Origin: Okeania sp. KiyG1
GTDB taxonomy: Bacteria > Cyanobacteriota > Cyanobacteriia > Cyanobacteriales > Microcoleaceae
Reading direction: 5' to 3'
Assembly (NCBI RefSeq): GCF_014132355.1
Contig: NZ_BLZO01000039.1
Location: 35,368 to 99,367, forward strand
DNA length: 64,000 nt
Part shown: piece by piece, positions 33,010-44,327 of the stretch
How the letters are laid out: every line of letters starts with the position of its first letter
How positions within the stretch are numbered: position 1 is the first letter of the stretch
Notes under the pieces: generated by a model
Databases searched by the model: none
What the model saw: only the letters and a program-made list of their open reading frames with translations
What the model was told of the DNA's origin: nothing
Translations under genes and position numbers: made by a program

Positions 33010-36000
33010 ATGGTTGAAGCCAAATCCTATAAAGACACCGTAAACTTGCCCCAAACCAAATTTAATATGAGGGCAAACTCAGTCACTCGTGAACCTGAAC
33101 TACAAAAGTTTTGGGCAGAATCACAAATTTATGAACGCCTCTCCCAAACCAACCCAGGGGAAATATTTACCCTACATGATGGCCCGCCTTATGCTAATGG
33201 CAATCTACATATTGGCCATGCCATGAATAAAATTCTTAAAGATATTATTAACCGCTATCAAATTCTCCAAGGGCGAAAAGTGCGTTATGTTCCTGGTTGG
33301 GACTGTCATGGTTTACCTATTGAATTAAAAGTTATTCAAAATCTTAAATCAGCAGAAAGGGGAAAACTCACACCCATCGAACTACGTCAAAAAGCTAGAG
33401 ATTTTGCTTTGGAAACTGTAGATAAACAACGGGAGTCATTCAAACGTTACGGAGTTTGGGGAGACTGGGAACATCCTTACATGACTCTGACTCCAGAATA
33501 TGAAGCTGCTCAAATTGGGGTATTTGGCAAAATGGTTTTGAAAGGCTACATTTATCGTGGTCTTAAACCTGTGCATTGGAGTCCGAGTTCTAAGACTGCT
33601 CTTGCAGAAGCTGAACTGGAATATCCGGAAGGTCACACATCTCAAAGTATCTATGCTGCTTTTAAAATTACGAAACTAGCAAAAGCAGTTCAAAAATCTC
33701 TCAAACCTTACCTGGAAAAACTTTGGGTTGCCATCTGGACGACAACTCCTTGGACTATTCCTGGTAATTTAGCAGTCAGTGTTAACCCAGACCTCGACTA
33801 TGCTGTGGTTAAACCGGGTGCTGACTATGCAATGGGGGAAGACAAATTATTTATCGTTGCAGCAGAAGCGGTGGAACGTTTGTCGGCAACTCTCGGTACA
33901 ACTTTAACACCTGTAGCGACAGTCAAAGGTCAAGACTTAGAAAATTGTACTTACCAACATCCACTGTTTGAACGGGAAAGTAATATTGTTATTGGTGGCG
34001 ACTACGTTACTACTGATTCAGGTACGGGTTTAGTTCACACTGCTCCGGGTCACGGTCAAGAAGACTATATTGTAGGGCAACGTTATAGTTTACCAATTTT
34101 GTCCCCTGTGGATGGCAATGGTAAATTTACTGCTGAAGCAGGAGAGTTTTCCGGGTTGAATGTATTAAAAGAGGGAAATGTTGCCATCATTGAAGCACTG
34201 CAAAATGCTAATTCTCTGCTGAAAGAGGAACCCTACGAACATAAATATCCTTATGACTGGCGAACTAAAAAACCAACTATTTTCCGAGCAACGGAACAAT
34301 GGTTTGCTTCTGTAGAGGGTTTCCGCAATGAAGCACTCAAGGCGATCGCTGATGTGCAGTGGATACCCGCTCAAGGAGAAAACCGTATTACTCCTATGGT
34401 GAGCGATCGCTCTGACTGGTGTATTTCTCGACAAAGAAGTTGGGGAGTTCCTATTCCGGTATTTTATGAGGAAAAGACTGGGGAACCTTTGTTGACTGAG
34501 GAGACTATTGCTCATGTGCAAAAAATTGTTGCGGAAAAAGGTTCTGATGCTTGGTGGGAAATGTCGGTGGAGGAGCTTTTACCAGAAAAATATCGCTCAG
34601 ATGCTGATAAATACCGCAAAGGTACGGATACGATGGATGTCTGGTTTGACTCTGGTTCATCTTGGGCGGCAGTTGCTCAACAAAGGGATGGGTTAAAGTA
34701 TCCAGTTGATATATATTTGGAAGGTTCTGACCAACATCGTGGTTGGTTTCAGTCAAGTTTGCTGACCAGTATTGCTACGAATGGTGTTGCGCCATATAAA
34801 ACTGTTTTGACTCATGGTTTTGTGCTTGACGAGAATGGTCGGAAGATGAGTAAGTCTCTGGGAAATGTGGTAGACCCGTCAATAGTTATCGAAGGCGGCA
34901 ACAATAAAAAACAAGAACCTCCTTATGGTGCAGATATTTTGCGTTTGTGGGTTTCCTCTGTAGACTATTCTTCTGATGTACCCCTGGGTAAAAATATCCT
35001 CAAGCAAATAGCGGATATTTATCGCAAAATTAGAAACACCGCGCGATTTTTGTTGGGGAATATCCATGATTTTGACCCGAAAAAAGATGCTGTTGCTTAT
35101 GAGGAAATGCCAGAGTTAGACCGTTATATGTTGCACCGGATGACAGAAGTATTTGCAGAAGTTAAGGATGGTTTTGAGAAGTTTCAGTATTTCCGCTTTT
35201 TCCAAACAATTCAAAATTTCTGTGTGGTTGACTTATCTAATTTTTATTTAGATATTGCCAAAGACAGACTTTATATCAGCGCCACTGACGCTTACAGACG
35301 GCGTAGTTGTCAGACTGTTTTAGCTGTAGCTGTAGAAAATTTAGCAAAAGCGATCGCTCCTGTTTTACCTCATATGGCAGAAGATATTTGGCAAAATATT
35401 CCTTATCCGACTTCCTACAAATCTGTATTTGAGTCTGGGTGGGTGAAAATGGAGTCAAAATGGCATAACCCAGAGTTGGCTAAGTTATGGGAAGAGTTAC
35501 GAAAAACTCGTACTGAAGTCAACAAAGTTTTGGAAAAAGCACGGGCAGAAAAAGCCATTGGTGCGCCCCTAGAAGCAAAGGTATTGTTGTATGTAAAAGA
35601 TGCGGAATTACGGGAGCAAATACAAACTTTTAATCCTATTGCTAAAGCAGAAAAAAGTCAGTCAGAATTTCTCGAAGCCAAAATAGAAACTGAACCAGAA
35701 ACAACAGAAAATAAAACTCCTAATAACCAGGGAAAATCTCCTGCAAATTTTGCTCAAGCCAAGAATTTTCTATCAGAATTTATTGAGATTTTGAGTAAAG
35801 TATTTAGTGGGTATCAAAAAGTTTTAGGAGCAGTATTTTTTACCATTATATTACTGTTGTTAATCCGAGTAACATTAACAGTATTAATAACAATTCACCA
35901 ACTACCTGTAGTAAGTTCCATCATGGAATTAGTAGGAATTATCTGCACAATTCGCTTTGTTACTTATGATTTATTATTTGCTAAAAATCGGCAAAAGTTG

Positions 36001-36468
36001 TCTGAAAAAATTAAATTTACGACAGAAGATATATTTGGCAAAGACGTTTTATTACCACCAAAACGGAAAAAATCAACAGAGAATACAGTGAAACAGTCAG
36101 CAATTTTAGTTTCGCCAGAAGGAGCTTATGTTCCTCCCAAAAAAGTGGATTTGATTCCAGTGGCACAAGTAGTAGAAACAGAAACTTTACCTCAACAACC
36201 GGATAATATGAAAGCAAAAATAGCTGGTAATGGAGTTGATGAGTTACGTTATCTATTTATTACTTCTCAGGTAGAATTATTGGATTCTCCAGAAGCTTTA
36301 AGTAATCTTGAATATAAATCTATTTCAGACTCTTTAGGAGTAGGAGTAGTCAAAGCTGATGGTGAGAAATGCGACCGCTGTTGGAATTATTCTACTCATG
36401 TCGGTATTTCTTCAGAAGACCCCACAATTTGTGAACGTTGTGTTGCTGCTTTAGCAGGAGAGTTTTAA
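33010..36468 (+). CDS. ileS: Isoleucyl-tRNA synthetase with inserted CAAD membrane domain
   Basis: Class I synthetase charging tRNA-Ile. HIGH motif in [15 protein letters not shown] (about residue 55), editing CP1 domain ([11 protein letters not shown], then [18 protein letters not shown]), KMSKS in [11 protein letters not shown] (about 620), anticodon domain, and C-terminal zinc cluster ([11 protein letters not shown]...ICERC). At 1152 residues it is about 190 longer than usual. The excess is at about 895-1070: an acidic linker, two hydrophobic helices ([20 protein letters not shown] and [18 protein letters not shown]), an amphipathic [15 protein letters not shown] stretch and a basic linker. 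This is the CAAD domain known in some cyanobacterial synthetases and thought to attach them to thylakoids. It stands alone. Confidence 0.95.
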   Translation: MVEAKSYKDTVNLPQTKFNMRANSVTREPELQKFWAESQIYERLSQTNPGEIFTLHDGPPYANGNLHIGHAMNKILKDIINRYQILQGRKVRYVPGWDCHGLPIELKVIQNLKSAERGKLTPIELRQKARDFALETVDKQRESFKRYGVWGDWEHPYMTLTPEYEAAQIGVFGKMVLKGYIYRGLKPVHWSPSSKTALAEAELEYPEGHTSQSIYAAFKITKLAKAVQKSLKPYLEKLWVAIWTTTPWTIPGNLAVSVNPDLDYAVVKPGADYAMGEDKLFIVAAEAVERLSATLGTTLTPVATVKGQDLENCTYQHPLFERESNIVIGGDYVTTDSGTGLVHTAPGHGQEDYIVGQRYSLPILSPVDGNGKFTAEAGEFSGLNVLKEGNVAIIEALQNANSLLKEEPYEHKYPYDWRTKKPTIFRATEQWFASVEGFRNEALKAIADVQWIPAQGENRITPMVSDRSDWCISRQRSWGVPIPVFYEEKTGEPLLTEETIAHVQKIVAEKGSDAWWEMSVEELLPEKYRSDADKYRKGTDTMDVWFDSGSSWAAVAQQRDGLKYPVDIYLEGSDQHRGWFQSSLLTSIATNGVAPYKTVLTHGFVLDENGRKMSKSLGNVVDPSIVIEGGNNKKQEPPYGADILRLWVSSVDYSSDVPLGKNILKQIADIYRKIRNTARFLLGNIHDFDPKKDAVAYEEMPELDRYMLHRMTEVFAEVKDGFEKFQYFRFFQTIQNFCVVDLSNFYLDIAKDRLYISATDAYRRRSCQTVLAVAVENLAKAIAPVLPHMAEDIWQNIPYPTSYKSVFESGWVKMESKWHNPELAKLWEELRKTRTEVNKVLEKARAEKAIGAPLEAKVLLYVKDAELREQIQTFNPIAKAEKSQSEFLEAKIETEPETTENKTPNNQGKSPANFAQAKNFLSEFIEILSKVFSGYQKVLGAVFFTIILLLLIRVTLTVLITIHQLPVVSSIMELVGIICTIRFVTYDLLFAKNRQKLSEKIKFTTEDIFGKDVLLPPKRKKSTENTVKQSAILVSPEGAYVPPKKVDLIPVAQVVETETLPQQPDNMKAKIAGNGVDELRYLFITSQVELLDSPEALSNLEYKSISDSLGVGVVKADGEKCDRCWNYSTHVGISSEDPTICERCVAALAGEF

Positions 36469-36620
36469 CAACAAGCAATCAGCAGTCAGCTATCAGCTAT
36501 CAGCTATCAGCTAACTGAATTTTGCCCCCCCTAGCCCCCCAAATTTGGGGGGGAACAAGAGTCAATTTGCTATCTTTAAGTCCCCCAAAATTCGGGGATT
36601 TAGGGGGCAAGGATGCACAG
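36469..36620. repeat. STRR (CAGCTAT) plus a single copy of the 97-bp-type palindromic repeat
   Basis: The CAGCTAT heptamers at 36480-36510 are followed by GCCCCCCCTAGCCCCCC, AAATTTGGGGGGGAACAAGA, GTCAATTTGC and AAGTCCCCCAAAATTCGGGG. This is the reverse orientation of the unit that is amplified at 11601-12280. Confidence 0.75.
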
Positions 36621-36677
36621 ATGATGTCAAATGATAAATCCGTTTATCTGTGCCCAAATCTGTGTCTAGCAACTCCC

Positions 36678-39146
36678 TCACTCCCCATCACCTATCAAAA
36701 TTAAAGGCGACCAATAAAAGGGACTGACATACTCCCTAGCATAACTTAACTTCGCCTGACGTAATGCCTCCACCTTGGTCATTCCTTGTAGCAAATTCTG
36801 ATAAAATTTCACAGTAATATCCTTCGTTGTCTCATCCTCTACATTCCATAAACTCGCAATGAAAGCATCCACACCTGCACGCTCAAATAAATAGGCAGCT
36901 AACACTATTCCTGCACAGTTGTCAACTTTCATAGTAACACTTATCTCATTTCTCGGAGTTTTCTTGGCAGTTTGGCAAGCACTCAAAACAAGTAAGTCTG
37001 TCTTTTCTAATTCTCTAGGTAGAATATCTGCGATCTCAAAAGTTTCTTTGTTGGCAAACAAAATAGTATTTTCCTCTAAACCAATATCAGGGCAACCACC
37101 TTTTTGGAAGCAACCGTGGGTAGCGAGATGCACTATGGGAAAACCGTCGGATTCCTTTTGGAAATGAGAGAGAGTTGCCTCTTCTCGAATGTAATATTTG
37201 CTTGAGAACATTTCGGCGATTTCTTTTTGGAAATGAGAAAGAGTTGCCTCTTCTCGAATGTAATATTTGCTTGAGAACATTTCGGCGATTTCTTTAGCTG
37301 CCGCTTCTGCACCAGGGAGGTCTTTCTTTGTGGGTTGGGGATTCCCAAATGCTAATACTTTCAGGGATTTAGTGTGTTTTGACTTCGGTTTTTTGTTCCC
37401 AGAGATATGGGTGAGGTAGTGGATGGGATATTTTTCCAGTAAATATTTGTTAGTTTGATTATCAAATAGAGTTTCAAAAGGAATATCACGCAATTTCCCG
37501 GTGGCGATGATGGCAAGTTGTTTAGGGCAGTAATCTGCTATTTTTCCTTCTATCGGGCGAATCAGATAGTCATAGAGTTTTTCTTGGTTAATCTCGTATA
37601 AGTCGGCGTAGGGGTTTTCTAGTTGCTGGCGATATTCCCTGAGAATTTGATAAAATTCTTGGGCATCTATGGGAACTTTTTTAACTAGGACAGGTTTGTC
37701 TCTGGTGACAAGGAATATGGCGATGCTATCGGGAACATTTGGAATACCAGTTAAAAGAACAGGTAGAATAACAACAGTACCCGGTGCAATATTGGCTTTG
37801 AGTGGGTCGATATCTTTTGGCTTGGACTCAAAAAGGTCGGCAACTTCTGGGTATTTATTGCTAATATTTTTCGCGATTTCGTTGGTTTCTGCTTGTAACT
37901 GGTTAATTGCTTGGGAAAGTTGGGGACTCCATTGATCTTTTATTTTGTCATAGAGAAATTGGAGAAATTGTAAGAGTTGATTGTTTTGTTGCCATTGGTT
38001 AATCAGTTTTTGAGCTTCAGGGTCTTTGACTTTGAGATCGAGACTACGAATACAGTCATTCAAGTCGGAAGTAATAGCATAGTTAAACAATTGCCAGGCT
38101 TCATTTACTGCATTTTGTTCGATTAAGAAATCAATAAGTGTGAGTGTTGTACGGTCATTAAAAAAAGCCTCTTTTGTTAACCCTGTAGGCATTTCTCGGA
38201 TAATTTGTAAAGCGCCTTTGAAGTATTTGAATGCCTCTTCGGGTTGACCTATACTGTGGTAAACTGCACCAATATTCCTGAGAGCAGAAGCTTTTCCAGG
38301 GCGATCGCCTACTTCTTCCCAGAGAAATAAAGCCTCCCGGAAGTATTTTAATGCCTTTTTGGGTTGACCTATACTTTGGTAAAATTCACCAATAAGATTA
38401 AGAGTAGTGGCTTTTCCAGGGCGATCGCCTACTTCTTCCCAGAGAAATAAAGCCTCCCGGAAGTATTTTAATGCCTCTTCGGGCTGACCTATACTTTGGT
38501 AAACTGCACCAATATTCCTGAGAGCAGAAGCTTTTCCAGAGCGATCGCCTACTTCTTCCCAGAGAAATAAAGCGTCCTGGAAATATTTTAATGCCTCTTC
38601 GGGTTGACCTATACTTTGGTAAAATTCACCAATAAGATTAAGAGTAGTGGCTTTTCCAGAGCGATCGCCTACTTTTTCCCAGAGTGATAAAGCCTCTCGG
38701 AAGTATTTTAATGCCTCTTCGGGCTGACCTATACTTTGGTAAAATTCACCAATAAGATTAAGAGTAGTGGCTTTTCCAGAGCGATCGCCTACTTCTAGTG
38801 ATAAAGCTTGCTGGAAGAAAAGTAATGCGTATTCAATTCGACCTCTACTAATATATAAATCTTGCTGGAGTTGTTTTGACTCTTCTATTATCTTTTTAAG
38901 AATACTGTTATAGTTAACAGCTCGACTTCTACCAATATATAAATCTTTCTGGAGTTGTTTTAACATTTCTATTATCTCTCTAATACTGTTATAGTTAACA
39001 GCAAGAAGTTGCTCTAACTTGTGTGTCTGAGAGTAAGAAGTTTGGGCGTAACTCGGTTGTGGTAGTCCTAACAGTATCAGGGGAATAGTAGCCAAGGTTG
39101 TTATTCCTATTACTATTGTTAGAAAGGTAATAATAATTCGTTTCAT
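36678..39146 (-). CDS. TPR-CHAT protease-like protein
   Basis: The protein is 822 residues. An N-terminal signal or membrane anchor (residues 5-35, IIITFLTIVIGITTLATIPLI is its hydrophobic core in part) is followed by five or so 40-residue TPRs at about 110-310 (NLIGEFYQSIGQPEEALKYF type, near-identical at DNA level). A helical linker and a CHAT domain follow (about 520-822), with caspase-like catalytic His in VHLATHGCF and Cys in LVLSACQTA. CHAT proteins are predicted cysteine peptidases in cyanobacterial cell-death and conflict pathways. A perfect 23-residue tandem duplication (EIAEMFSSKYYIREEATLSH + FQK) lies at about residues 620-666, just before the catalytic His. It is monocistronic. 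Confidence 0.88.
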   Translation of the reverse strand: MKRIIITFLTIVIGITTLATIPLILLGLPQPSYAQTSYSQTHKLEQLLAVNYNSIREIIEMLKQLQKDLYIGRSRAVNYNSILKKIIEESKQLQQDLYISRGRIEYALLFFQQALSLEVGDRSGKATTLNLIGEFYQSIGQPEEALKYFREALSLWEKVGDRSGKATTLNLIGEFYQSIGQPEEALKYFQDALFLWEEVGDRSGKASALRNIGAVYQSIGQPEEALKYFREALFLWEEVGDRPGKATTLNLIGEFYQSIGQPKKALKYFREALFLWEEVGDRPGKASALRNIGAVYHSIGQPEEAFKYFKGALQIIREMPTGLTKEAFFNDRTTLTLIDFLIEQNAVNEAWQLFNYAITSDLNDCIRSLDLKVKDPEAQKLINQWQQNNQLLQFLQFLYDKIKDQWSPQLSQAINQLQAETNEIAKNISNKYPEVADLFESKPKDIDPLKANIAPGTVVILPVLLTGIPNVPDSIAIFLVTRDKPVLVKKVPIDAQEFYQILREYRQQLENPYADLYEINQEKLYDYLIRPIEGKIADYCPKQLAIIATGKLRDIPFETLFDNQTNKYLLEKYPIHYLTHISGNKKPKSKHTKSLKVLAFGNPQPTKKDLPGAEAAAKEIAEMFSSKYYIREEATLSHFQKEIAEMFSSKYYIREEATLSHFQKESDGFPIVHLATHGCFQKGGCPDIGLEENTILFANKETFEIADILPRELEKTDLLVLSACQTAKKTPRNEISVTMKVDNCAGIVLAAYLFERAGVDAFIASLWNVEDETTKDITVKFYQNLLQGMTKVEALRQAKLSYAREYVSPFYWSPLILIGDGE
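37145..37290 (-). repeat. 69-bp in-frame tandem duplication inside the CHAT gene
   Basis: Two nearly identical 69-bp copies (TTGGAAATGAGAxAGAGTTG ... CATTTCGGCGATTTC) sit head to tail. They preserve the frame and add 23 residues before the catalytic histidine. Confidence 0.9.
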
Positions 39147-39275
39147 TGTCTTAAAGTTAGGGAGTAGGAAGTGGTTCTAAGCAACTGTATATTACTTATA
39201 TCAATCATCAAAAAACATAGAAGGTATTTCAATCCCCAAAAATGTTGGAAAAGTTAACTATTAATCTATAGAAAT

Positions 39276-39389
39276 CAAGACTTACACAAAAGATGAAATT
39301 ATACACCATATGTAGAAGCGAATAGCCATTAGTTAGCGCACAATTAAGTTAACACCCCTACTAAATATGGTGCTTCTGCGTAACTCCTG
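39276..39389. repeat. MITE-like element, family C, degenerate
   Basis: The ends are CAAGACTTACACA and TGCGTAACTCCTGG. The core is a decayed GAAGCGAATAGCCATTAG. The rest of 39147-39446 shows nothing else. Confidence 0.55.
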
Positions 39390-39446
39390 GAATTACTTTT
39401 GAGCCACCCTACTAAGGCTTTTTTATAGCGCTATAACAATTAATAG

Positions 39447-40136
39447 TTAAAAACTTAATGCAGCAGTAATAATCCACACTTGTTCCTTATGCTCCATCTT
39501 GCTCACAACATAATGACCTTGAACGTTCCGCATACTTCTGGGAATATCATTTGGAGTATATATAGGTCGATTATCTATCTGAATCACACTTTCTGGTTTA
39601 ATCTCAATAGCCTTCTCCTCTACATTTTCCCATACCAACTCATTCGCTCGCACTTTAAAATGTCGGTCTTTCCTTATTGTCTCCACTCCAACCCCACGAA
39701 GAACTATTATGTCAATACCATTTGGCCACCAACAACACTCACTCTTATCAAACTTAATCTGCTCAATATTATTAATATCTTCTGCCTTAGAAATCTCCCC
39801 TCTTTTTATCATTATTTGCTGAGAATTAACACTTACTACTGAACCAGTTCGCTGATGGCCATCTTTTAGTTTGACTCTGGCCCTAGTAGGTAGTAAGACT
39901 GGAATAGGTTTTGGTTTTTTAAGTTTTTTCACAACAGTTTGGCGATCGCCATCTTGTTTAATTATAGTTGCAGGTGTCTTCTCTGGGAGATCGTTAGGGA
40001 TCGTCTGAGCTACTACAGGTAGACAAACCACTACAGTTAGGCAAGCCACTACCACTAGGAAAACAATTGTAGTTTTCGTTATCTTCATTTTTGGTGGTCG
40101 ATCAAAATATGATTTACTACTAACTAATTCAATCAT
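39447..40136 (-). CDS. Exported hypothetical protein
   Basis: A 229-residue protein (or 213 if started at MKITKTTIV, 40088). The hydrophobic signal segment IVFLVVVACLTVVVCLPVVA is followed by QTIPND, giving a probable signal peptidase I site. The mature part is basic and beta-rich: ARVKLKDGHQRTGSVVSVNS, then QQIMIKRGEISKAEDI and IDIIVLRGVGVETIRKDR. The KLKDGHQRTGSV...I.I.RG pattern resembles small SH3/Sm-like barrels, but I do not recognise a family. Divergent from the membrane protein at 40260. Confidence 0.6.
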   Translation of the reverse strand: MIELVSSKSYFDRPPKMKITKTTIVFLVVVACLTVVVCLPVVAQTIPNDLPEKTPATIIKQDGDRQTVVKKLKKPKPIPVLLPTRARVKLKDGHQRTGSVVSVNSQQIMIKRGEISKAEDINNIEQIKFDKSECCWWPNGIDIIVLRGVGVETIRKDRHFKVRANELVWENVEEKAIEIKPESVIQIDNRPIYTPNDIPRSMRNVQGHYVVSKMEHKEQVWIITAALSF

Positions 40137-40259
40137 TAAATCTATTTTTCAGAAAAAAAATAACAATATATCCGCTTAATTTCTTGTCATAAAAATATCC
40201 GGACATGATATTAGGCCAAGGTATATCTAAATTAATAAGGTATATAATAATTTATATTT

Positions 40260-41123
40260 ATGTTGGGAAAAATTGCTAGTTTATTAAGTTTTTTAGGAAT
40301 AGGTTTATATTTCACAGGTTGGATTTATCGTTGGGCTTATTTCAGTTATTTTAAACTAGAAGTAACCACCCTAGATTTACCTTTAGAATCATTTTTAATA
40401 GCACCAATACAGGTATTTTTTGGCAACTTATCCGGTGGAGAATTTTGCACTTTATTCCGTACTATTTTGGTGGCGATCGCTTCTGTTATTATCGTTCCAA
40501 TTATTTTCAATCTTTTCCATCTGATTAAATTTTTCACGCGAAAATTAGATATAACCCTTAATAAACGGGGTTTGAAATTCTTGAGATGCTTAAAAAACAA
40601 ACACCCTGAGACATATCGTAAGATTCGCTCATGTATTGATTTTCCAAAATTTAACTATCACAAATACGACAAAGCTTTAATTAATGAAATAGTCGTAATT
40701 TCCTGGTTATTAACAACCCTATTTTTCCTCAGTAAAATTAAAGGAAATATTGATGCCAGACGAGACTCCTATAGGGACACATCATTCTTGCCAGTAGTAA
40801 CTTTAATCACCCCAGAAAACCGACTACCATTAGGCAGAAAAATTGATGATTTGGGAGACGATCCTAATATTAACAATTTTCGGATTATCGGAGATATAGA
40901 ATTATATGAAGAGTTGCTACTACGAGATTACAATAACAAAACTGACCCTAACTTTCCCGAAGTTACCTGGCGACTGCTGCTCGATAGAAACGGTCAATAT
41001 TATATATTCCCTTCTCCACTAAAAAAAGATGTGCCATCAAATGTTAGTCCTCCAGTTGTAGTCATTCAGCAGAGCGATCTAGGAGAATATACCGTTATTC
41101 TCAGCTCCGAAGCACCATCCTAA
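40260..41123 (+). CDS. Membrane protein of unknown function
   Basis: A 287-residue protein with four predicted hydrophobic segments: 8-28 (LLSFLGIGLYFTGWIYRWAY), 43-60, 68-85 (TILVAIASVIIVPIIFNLFH) and 140-157 (IVVISWLLTTLFFLSKIKGN). A soluble C-terminal part follows, with LPVVTLITPENRLPLGRKID and YIFPSPLKKDVPSN. No family is recognised. The gene starts about 120 bases downstream of the outward-facing gene at 39447, with a family D right end (CCGGACATGATAT, 40199-40211) between them. Confidence 0.6.
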   Translation: MLGKIASLLSFLGIGLYFTGWIYRWAYFSYFKLEVTTLDLPLESFLIAPIQVFFGNLSGGEFCTLFRTILVAIASVIIVPIIFNLFHLIKFFTRKLDITLNKRGLKFLRCLKNKHPETYRKIRSCIDFPKFNYHKYDKALINEIVVISWLLTTLFFLSKIKGNIDARRDSYRDTSFLPVVTLITPENRLPLGRKIDDLGDDPNINNFRIIGDIELYEELLLRDYNNKTDPNFPEVTWRLLLDRNGQYYIFPSPLKKDVPSNVSPPVVVIQQSDLGEYTVILSSEAPS

Positions 41124-41611
41124 GTGTGGGGAGTGGGGGAGTAGGGGAGTAGGGGAACCCACCCCTAACCTCTCCCAGGAGGGAAATGTGGAGGATATAG
41201 TTTCAGAAAAAGAAGAAGTAATATCATGTCCGGTAGCATCGGAGCGTGTATAGAATTAAGTCACAATTGTAAGAAACCCTTTCCTAGGTCATGCTACGCA
41301 AACAACTCCCGCTACCTTCTATACCAGATACAGCATCTTGCTCCCTTCCCTTCGAGGATACCCACACTAGGAATTGTTCATTTGCTACATATACCATTAC
41401 TATCCAGAACTACCGAAAATGGTTGTAGGTCATTTCAGTTATCAGTTATCAGTTATCAGTACCTCTGCGATAAGGAGGCTTGAAATAAGGAATATGTTCT
41501 TTTTTTATCCCCTTAAAAGGGGGGAGACGCATACCCACAATTTTTCGGTAAACTTGTTTCATCTACAACCTACAACCTACAACCTAAAACCTACCACCTA
41601 CAACCTAAAAC
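41124..41611. repeat. Repeat-filled spacer
   Basis: Contains GGGGAGTA octamer runs, a chimera of the family D left end and reversed family B subterminal sequence (ATATCATGTCCGG joined to TAGCATCGGAG at 41223), CAGTTAT heptamers, a family A fragment with CCCCTTAAAAGGGG (41505-41555), and CCTACAA heptamers up to the purL stop. The two frames read here are repeat artefacts. Confidence 0.7.
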
Positions 41612-43930
41612 CTACAACCGCCTTTCAATAGCATTGTTAAACCGATCGCTCATTTCCTCCATCTCTAAATTAATCAAAGACACACCCTCATCAACTAAAA
41701 TTTGCAAAGCACTTTCAGCATTACCCACCAAACCAACTTTTTGCCAAAAATTAGTCAAATTTTCCTGGAGATATGACTCCCAACTTTTCTGATTTTCTGG
41801 CGCAATAGAAACCAAAATTCGGCAACCACCCTCTCCAAACAAAAACTCATCCCAGCGAAAATCAGACTTTTCAGCTAATTCTAAATTAATCTCAGCTCCC
41901 AACTTCCCACTAATACAACACTCCGCCAGAGCGATCGCTAAACCACCCTCAGCACAGTCATGGGCAGAATTTACCCAACCTTGACGAATACCATGACGAC
42001 AAACTCCCTGTACCCGACGCTCCAAATCAAAATCTACCTCACTGGGTTTCCCAGCAACCACACCATAAACAGTTGCTAAATATTCAGAAGCAGCTAGAGA
42101 CCGCATCCCCAAATTTCCAATTAAATAGATAATATCTCCCTCAACTTGCCAACCTTGCCCACAAATATTAGTCAAGTCAGGAATTAAACCCACCATTCCC
42201 ACAACTGGAGTCGGATATATCCCCTGGGGATGACCCTCACTATCCAGAGTTTCATTATACAAAGACACATTCCCACCAGTAACAGGAGTTCCCAACTCCC
42301 GACAACCTTCAGCAATACCACGACAACTTTCCGAAAGTTGCCAATATCCCACAGGTTTTTCCGGACTACCAAAATTGAGATTATCTGTAACTGCCACAGG
42401 TTCGGCACCAACACAACTGAGATTCCGAGCAGCTTCCGCTACTACCGCTTTTGCCCCCGTATATGGGTCTAGATAAACTAAACGAGAATTGCAGTCTACC
42501 GTCGCAGCAACACCAGAATTTAATGGTGGGTTGTCCGTAGAAATTTGCGGACGCAACCGAATGACAGCAGCATCACTACCGCCAGGAAGCATAACTGTAT
42601 TATTCTGCACTTGATGGTCATATTGCTGATATACCCAATGTTTAGAAGCGATGGTAGGAGTATCCAATAAAGTCAGAAGAATATCATTCCAAGTTTGCCA
42701 ATTTCCTTGCACTTCAATACCTGCTGCCGTACATGATGGCAAAGATGCCGAATTCCATGACCAAGCTTTTTTAGCATATTCCGGTGCATCAGTCAACAAC
42801 TCCCGGTGATAAATAGGAGTATTATCTGCTAAAGCAGTAGCAGGTATTTCTGCCGCTATTTTCCCCTGAAATAAAATTCTTACAATAGGTTCCTCAATAA
42901 CTGTACCCGCAACCACAGCATGAAGTCCCCAACGTTCAAAAATATCAATTAATTCCTGTTCGCGACCTTTCTCAGCAACAAACAACATCCGTTCTTGAGA
43001 TTCTGAGAGCAAATATTCATAAGGCACCATCCCAGTTTCTCGCACTGGCACTTTGTCAAGGTCAAATTCAATACCCACTCCACCATTAGCTGCCATTTCT
43101 GAAGTAGAACAGGTAATACCAGCAGCACCCATATCTTGAGCTGCCACTACTGCTCCTGTTTTGAATGCTTCTAGACAAGCTTCAACTAGACATTTTTCTA
43201 GAAATGGGTCGCCTACTTGTACAGCAGGGCGATCGTCAATTGATTTATCGCTGAGTTCGGCACTGGCAAAACTTGCTCCACCCATACCATCTCTACCCGT
43301 GGTGGAACCGACATATAAGACTGGGTTGCCAATACCGGATGCACCAGATTTAACAATTTCGGGAGTTTCCATTAAACCTAATGCCATGACATTGACTAAG
43401 GGGTTGCCCGTATAAGCAGGGTCAAAGTAAATTTCTCCACCAACTGTAGGTACTCCGAAACAGTTTCCGTAGTGAGAAATGCCGGAAATTACTCCAGTAA
43501 AAATGCGCCTAGTTTTGGCATCTTCTAGGGAACCGAAACGTAGGGAGTTAAGTACAGCGATGGGACGGGCGCCCATTGTGAATATGTCTCGGAGGATACC
43601 GCCGACTCCTGTTGCTGCACCTTGGAATGGTTCGACGGCGGATGGGTGGTTGTGGGATTCAATTTTGAAAGCTAGTTGGAGTCCGTTGTCTAGGTCTACG
43701 ACTCCGGCGTTTTCTCCTGGTCCAACGAGGATGCGTTTACCTGTGGTGGGAAATTGTTTGAGTAGGGGGCGGGAGTTTTTGTAGCAACAGTGTTCCGACC
43801 ACATGACACCGAACATTCCGAGTTCTGCTTTATTGGGATGGCGACTAAGGCGGTTGAGAATTTCTTGATATTCTTCTGGTTTGATGCCTTCGGATGCTAT
43901 TTCTTCTGGGGAAAAGGGAGTTTGTGACAT
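41612..43930 (-). CDS. purL: Phosphoribosylformylglycinamidine synthase subunit PurL
   Basis: The ATP-dependent large subunit converts FGAR to FGAM in purine synthesis, using ammonia delivered by PurQ with PurS. At 772 residues it is the short, separate PurL type. Signatures: [79 protein letters not shown], and in the second half [28 protein letters not shown] and [14 protein letters not shown]. It is preceded by no other pur gene. It starts ATG 43930. Confidence 0.97.
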   Translation of the reverse strand: MSQTPFSPEEIASEGIKPEEYQEILNRLSRHPNKAELGMFGVMWSEHCCYKNSRPLLKQFPTTGKRILVGPGENAGVVDLDNGLQLAFKIESHNHPSAVEPFQGAATGVGGILRDIFTMGARPIAVLNSLRFGSLEDAKTRRIFTGVISGISHYGNCFGVPTVGGEIYFDPAYTGNPLVNVMALGLMETPEIVKSGASGIGNPVLYVGSTTGRDGMGGASFASAELSDKSIDDRPAVQVGDPFLEKCLVEACLEAFKTGAVVAAQDMGAAGITCSTSEMAANGGVGIEFDLDKVPVRETGMVPYEYLLSESQERMLFVAEKGREQELIDIFERWGLHAVVAGTVIEEPIVRILFQGKIAAEIPATALADNTPIYHRELLTDAPEYAKKAWSWNSASLPSCTAAGIEVQGNWQTWNDILLTLLDTPTIASKHWVYQQYDHQVQNNTVMLPGGSDAAVIRLRPQISTDNPPLNSGVAATVDCNSRLVYLDPYTGAKAVVAEAARNLSCVGAEPVAVTDNLNFGSPEKPVGYWQLSESCRGIAEGCRELGTPVTGGNVSLYNETLDSEGHPQGIYPTPVVGMVGLIPDLTNICGQGWQVEGDIIYLIGNLGMRSLAASEYLATVYGVVAGKPSEVDFDLERRVQGVCRHGIRQGWVNSAHDCAEGGLAIALAECCISGKLGAEINLELAEKSDFRWDEFLFGEGGCRILVSIAPENQKSWESYLQENLTNFWQKVGLVGNAESALQILVDEGVSLINLEMEEMSDRFNNAIERRL

Positions 43931-44009
43931 AATTTATAATGGGAAAATCGAGTTAATTTTTTTGTAGTTTTATTATCTCATTAATAGTGAAACAGTCTAC
44001 TACTGAACT

Positions 44010-44279
44010 TTATTTCAATTTAGGACAGACTTCAAAAGCCAACTGCGAACGATAAAAACATACATCAAACTCCATAAAAAAGTTTAACTGACCTAAAATA
44101 ATAGGTGGGTCATTAGATTTCGCCCAAGCAAATGCTAAACGAACAGGTGGAAAATCGCTAATTTTTCCTACAACAACTAAGCCTCTTGCTTCCACTGGTG
44201 CCAGATTACCTGCTAAAGAAATTGAAAGTCTTTGTTCCTCCCAAACTGCTCCTAATGCTAAACCAACATGGTAAGGCAA
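44010..44279 (-). CDS. Small conserved hypothetical protein (possible aspartic-protease-like C-terminal part)
   Basis: An 89-residue protein: MPYHVGLALGAVWEEQRLSI, then FPPVRLAFAWAKSNDPPIIL and GQLNFFMEFDVCFYRSQLAF. The PIILGQxNFFxxFDVCF segment resembles the C-terminal end of cyanobacterial retropepsin-like proteins, which would make this a truncated gene; I cannot confirm that. It lies between purL and the xisH remnant. Confidence 0.5.
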   Translation of the reverse strand: MPYHVGLALGAVWEEQRLSISLAGNLAPVEARGLVVVGKISDFPPVRLAFAWAKSNDPPIILGQLNFFMEFDVCFYRSQLAFEVCPKLK

Positions 44280-44327
44280 TACATTATTATAATGTACCTT
44301 AGTAAGTTAAAACCATCAATTAAAGCT

